Below, one piece after another: positions 61,697 to 64,000 of a stretch of 64,000 bases of DNA. The stretch is from DASRDU01 sp035652435. Its GTDB lineage: Bacteria > Acidobacteriota > Blastocatellia > RBC074. Position numbers and translations under genes: made by a program. Where the stretch lies: the NCBI GenBank assembly GCA_035652435.1, contig DASRDU010000134.1, forward strand, positions 1 through 64,000, in the 5' to 3' direction. How positions within the stretch are numbered: the stretch's first letter is position 1; each line of letters opens with the position of its first letter. Below the pieces are notes generated by a model, which did no database searches, was not told the origin of the DNA, and saw only the letters and a program-made list of their open reading frames with translations.

Positions 61697-64000
61697 ACCG
61701 GATGTCACCTTCGCCCGTCCCGGTCGTATTGCTGTTGTTCAGGACCATGAGCTGCAGGCCGGGGTTGAAGATGCCGATCGTGTCCACTCCGTCTCCGTCC
61801 CAGTCACCGGCTAGTGGCAGGAAGCCCGACTGGCCGAAGGCGAAGGGCGGGATGTCAACCACTCCGTCAAAGCTGTTGCTGAGGAAGAAGGTGGCCGCCG
61901 CGGGTCGGAACACCCCGACCGTGTCAATGCCATCACCATTCCAGTCCCCGACGATGGGGATGTCGCCCGCCTGACCGAGGACGACGGTGATGTCAACGGG
62001 CGGGGATGAATTCTGGTTGTTCGGGCTGTTGGTCAGCAGGAACGTGCCGTTGCGAAAGACACCGACTGTGTCAATCCCATCGCCGTCCCAGTCTCCGGCC
62101 ACCGGCAGGTCGCCCGCCTGACCGAAAAAGACGTTGGTGATGAGCGCCTGGCACTGCGGGAGACCGCAGGGCAGGGCCGGTCGCCGCAACAGGCGGAACA
62201 GGCCCGAGCCGGGCTGGAAGACGCCGACATCATCATGACCATCGCCATCCCAGTCGCCCGTGACGGGCAGGTCACCTGAGAGGCCGAAGTTGCTCGTCAG
62301 GTCGGCATTGCCCGTGGTGTTGGAATTGCGGAGCAGGAACTGCCTGGTCGAAGGCCGGAAGACGCCGATGGTGTCCGGGAAGGTCGAGCCGATCTTCGCC
62401 ACAAAGCCGTCAGTGGCGCTGCCATTGAAGGTGGTCTGGAAAGCACCCGGCGTCGTCGGCAGGTTGCCGTTCGTCGAGCCGGCCAGATAGACGTTGCCTT
62501 TTGGATCAAGCGCAACCGATTGCGATATGGTCCCGGTCCCGCCGAAGGTCGTCGCATAGAGCAGCTTCGGCACGGTAGTGCTGGAGACGCTCGCCTCGAT
62601 TTTGGCGAGGAAGGATGTGCCCTGCAGGTTCGGCGGGAAGGGCGGGGCCACGGCCCCCGTCGGGAAGCTCGCGCCGGAGGTCGCCCGGCCCGTGACGTAA
62701 GCATTGCCCGCCGCGTCAATCGCAATCCCGAGGCCCTCTTCGCCGTCTGTCTCCCTGTTGCTGTTATCCCCGCCGAGGAAGCTCGAATAGAAGAGGGCCG
62801 TGCCGTCAGCGTTGAGCTTCGCGACGAAGGCCTCGCCGTTGGTCTGCGTCGAGTCGAAGGCGTTGCGCAGCGGGAACGACTGGGGTGAAGAGTTGCTCGC
62901 GCCGGTGATGTAGGCGCGCTCGTCGGCATCAACCGCGACGGCCTCGACCCGGTCGCTGACGTTGCCGCCGAAGTAAGTCAGGTAAGTCAGCGATGACTCG
63001 CCGCTCGATCCCGTGTCGATTTTGGCGACAAAGCCGTCGGTCGAACCGCCCTGGAAGCCCGCCTGCAATGGCGGCAGCGACTGGCCCGCCGGGCTTTTCG
63101 CCTTCAGGTCGTCTGAGCCGGTGCTGCCGACGACGTAGGCGTTGCCTGACCTGTCTGTGGCAATGCCGCGGCCGTCGTCGTCGCCGCTGCCGCCCAGATA
63201 GCTGGCATAGAGCAGCGTGTCAAGGCCGTCCGGGGCTGCCGGGTCAAAGACGGCGATGAAGGCATCCGTCCCGCCGAAGGGCTGCTTTGAAAAGGCGTTC
63301 TTCGTCGGCAGGTTGTTCGATCTGGTCCGGCCGGTGATGTAGACCCTGTTGGCAGAGTCCGTCGCGATCGCCAGACCTTCGTCAAGGGCATTCTCCTCAG
63401 TAAAGGCCGAGCCGCCGAAGAAAGTCGAATAGAAGAGGTCATTCCCCTTCTCATTCAGGACCGTGACGAAAGCGTCCCGACTACGGCAGAACCCGCGACC
63501 GCACAGAAACCAGCTTCCGTCTCCCTGGTACGCGTTGGCGGTGACGGGGTAAAAATTAACTCCGCCATCTCCAATGCTGTTAGTGGCCTCGGTGCTCCCG
63601 GTAATACAGGCCTTGCCGTCACTGGTCACCGCAATGCCATTGGCCACGGCCACGAAGTCGCTGTCACTGATAATCGTGGAGTAGATCGTGCCCGTGCCGG
63701 CGGCATTCAGCTTCGTGACGAAAACGTCGTCAGTCGAATGGACGTTGAGTTCCGCCGGGATGGAATTGTCATAGGGGAAGGCCTGCCCGGTGGCAACCCC
63801 GCCGACGACCGTCAGAGGGTCGGTTTGCCCGGTGACGTAGGCCTGCCCCTGGCCATCCACTGCGACACCGGTGGCAAAGTCTACTCCGGTGCCGCCCACA
63901 TAAGATGAGTAAACAAGCTGCGGGTCAATGACGAGCGGCCGGCTCGCGTCGTAAGCCCCGATTGCGAAGCCGACTTCGCGCCGGCCCTTGAGTACGTACT
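61638..64000 (-). CDS. Large SBBP-repeat and FG-GAP surface protein (5' end beyond window)
   Basis: The open frame runs from the stop at 61638 to the window edge without a start (VIDPQLVYSSYVGGTGVDFA lies before residue position 63899), so over 787 residues are visible. The N-terminal two-thirds are SBBP propeller repeats (GNAYVTGRATSGASFPTGAV; GNAYVVGSTGSDDLKAKSP; RAYITGASNSSPQSFP), one every ~55-75 residues. The C-terminal ~240 residues hold five FG-GAP/VCBS-like units (GDWDGDGHDDVGVFQPG, GDWDGDGIDTVGVFR, GDWNGDGIDTVGVFRPA, GDWDGDGVDTIGIFNPG, then GDWDGQP and stop). Such proteins are exported and probably cell-surface or adhesive. Confidence 0.85.
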   Translation of the reverse strand, partial: YVLKGRREVGFAIGAYDASRPLVIDPQLVYSSYVGGTGVDFATGVAVDGQGQAYVTGQTDPLTVVGGVATGQAFPYDNSIPAELNVHSTDDVFVTKLNAAGTGTIYSTIISDSDFVAVANGIAVTSDGKACITGSTEATNSIGDGGVNFYPVTANAYQGDGSWFLCGRGFCRSRDAFVTVLNEKGNDLFYSTFFGGSAFTEENALDEGLAIATDSANRVYITGRTRSNNLPTKNAFSKQPFGGTDAFIAVFDPAAPDGLDTLLYASYLGGSGDDDGRGIATDRSGNAYVVGSTGSDDLKAKSPAGQSLPPLQAGFQGGSTDGFVAKIDTGSSGESSLTYLTYFGGNVSDRVEAVAVDADERAYITGASNSSPQSFPLRNAFDSTQTNGEAFVAKLNADGTALFYSSFLGGDNSNRETDGEEGLGIAIDAAGNAYVTGRATSGASFPTGAVAPPFPPNLQGTSFLAKIEASVSSTTVPKLLYATTFGGTGTISQSVALDPKGNVYLAGSTNGNLPTTPGAFQTTFNGSATDGFVAKIGSTFPDTIGVFRPSTRQFLLRNSNTTGNADLTSNFGLSGDLPVTGDWDGDGHDDVGVFQPGSGLFRLLRRPALPCGLPQCQALITNVFFGQAGDLPVAGDWDGDGIDTVGVFRNGTFLLTNSPNNQNSSPPVDITVVLGQAGDIPIVGDWNGDGIDTVGVFRPAAATFFLSNSFDGVVDIPPFAFGQSGFLPLAGDWDGDGVDTIGIFNPGLQLMVLNNSNTTGTGEGDIRFNFGLKGDQPLAGDWDGQP

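Overview
The window looks like chromosomal DNA from a high-GC (roughly 60%+) Gram-negative bacterium of the Acidobacteriota, most likely near the Blastocatellia. I infer this from gene types rather than from a marker RNA. They include a VWFA-related Acidobacterial-domain protein, Oar-like and plug-type TonB receptors with carboxypeptidase-regulatory domains, a winged-helix/TolB-propeller fusion, an S46 dipeptidyl peptidase, an SBBP/FG-GAP surface protein and several ECF sigma/anti-sigma modules. I found no rRNA, tRNA, CRISPR array, prophage or complete insertion sequence. A possible transposase fragment lies at the left edge. Most genes are ordinary chromosomal ones.

Layout. 0-5.6 kb: transposase-like edge, a CadC-like sensor/regulator and small partner, an ECF sigma factor with an unusual N-terminal extension, a truncated companion, and an NHL propeller. 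5.6-13.2 kb: threonine dehydratase, a PDZ-membrane-GAF-PP2C signalling protein, then a small membrane protein, TonB receptor and AAA ATPase. 13.2-22.2 kb: a 1233-residue fusion of an S9 peptidase with a D-aminoacylase-type amidohydrolase, gpmI, a family 9 glycosyltransferase and an S46 peptidase. 22.2-31.9 kb: ECF sigma with ChrR-like anti-sigma; a GMC oxidoreductase operon divergent from a Tat-exported Gfo/Idh/MocA oxidoreductase; an MFS transporter; a second ECF sigma/zinc-finger anti-sigma pair. 32.1-40.4 kb: a metallophosphoesterase / CuA-type cupredoxin / cytochrome c operon, a glycogen-debranching-like glycosidase, DUF1992, the VWFA protein, a lipase-like hydrolase with a YhhN protein, and a Rho-N-like protein. 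40.7-51.0 kb: Oar-like receptor, LLM oxidoreductase and an RND efflux pair. 51.1-64 kb: a SET-domain protein, cupin, a HipA-like kinase overlapping a DUF3037 gene, tsaB-rimI, pfkA, a secreted hydrolase, mutS, a decayed RND permease and the large SBBP protein running off the right edge.

The most unusual signal is a set of intergenic palindromes. Several have perfect arms of 17 to 38 bp, and hairpins occur in all eight convergent gene gaps of the window. Two copies (51045-51134 and 60616-60703) share arm and loop motifs but differ inside the stem in a way that keeps pairing perfect. Related sequence also lies inside the linker of the S9/D-aminoacylase fusion, at the 3' end of an anti-sigma gene, and possibly (an unrelated palindrome) at the point where the 4138-4506 gene stops early. 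This suggests that the repeats have shaped gene ends and one gene fusion.

The best candidates for little-described protein systems are the fused S9/D-aminoacylase enzyme, the metallophosphoesterase-CuA-cytochrome c operon, and the overlapping HipA-like/DUF3037 pair. All functional statements come from reading motifs by eye; no database search was run.
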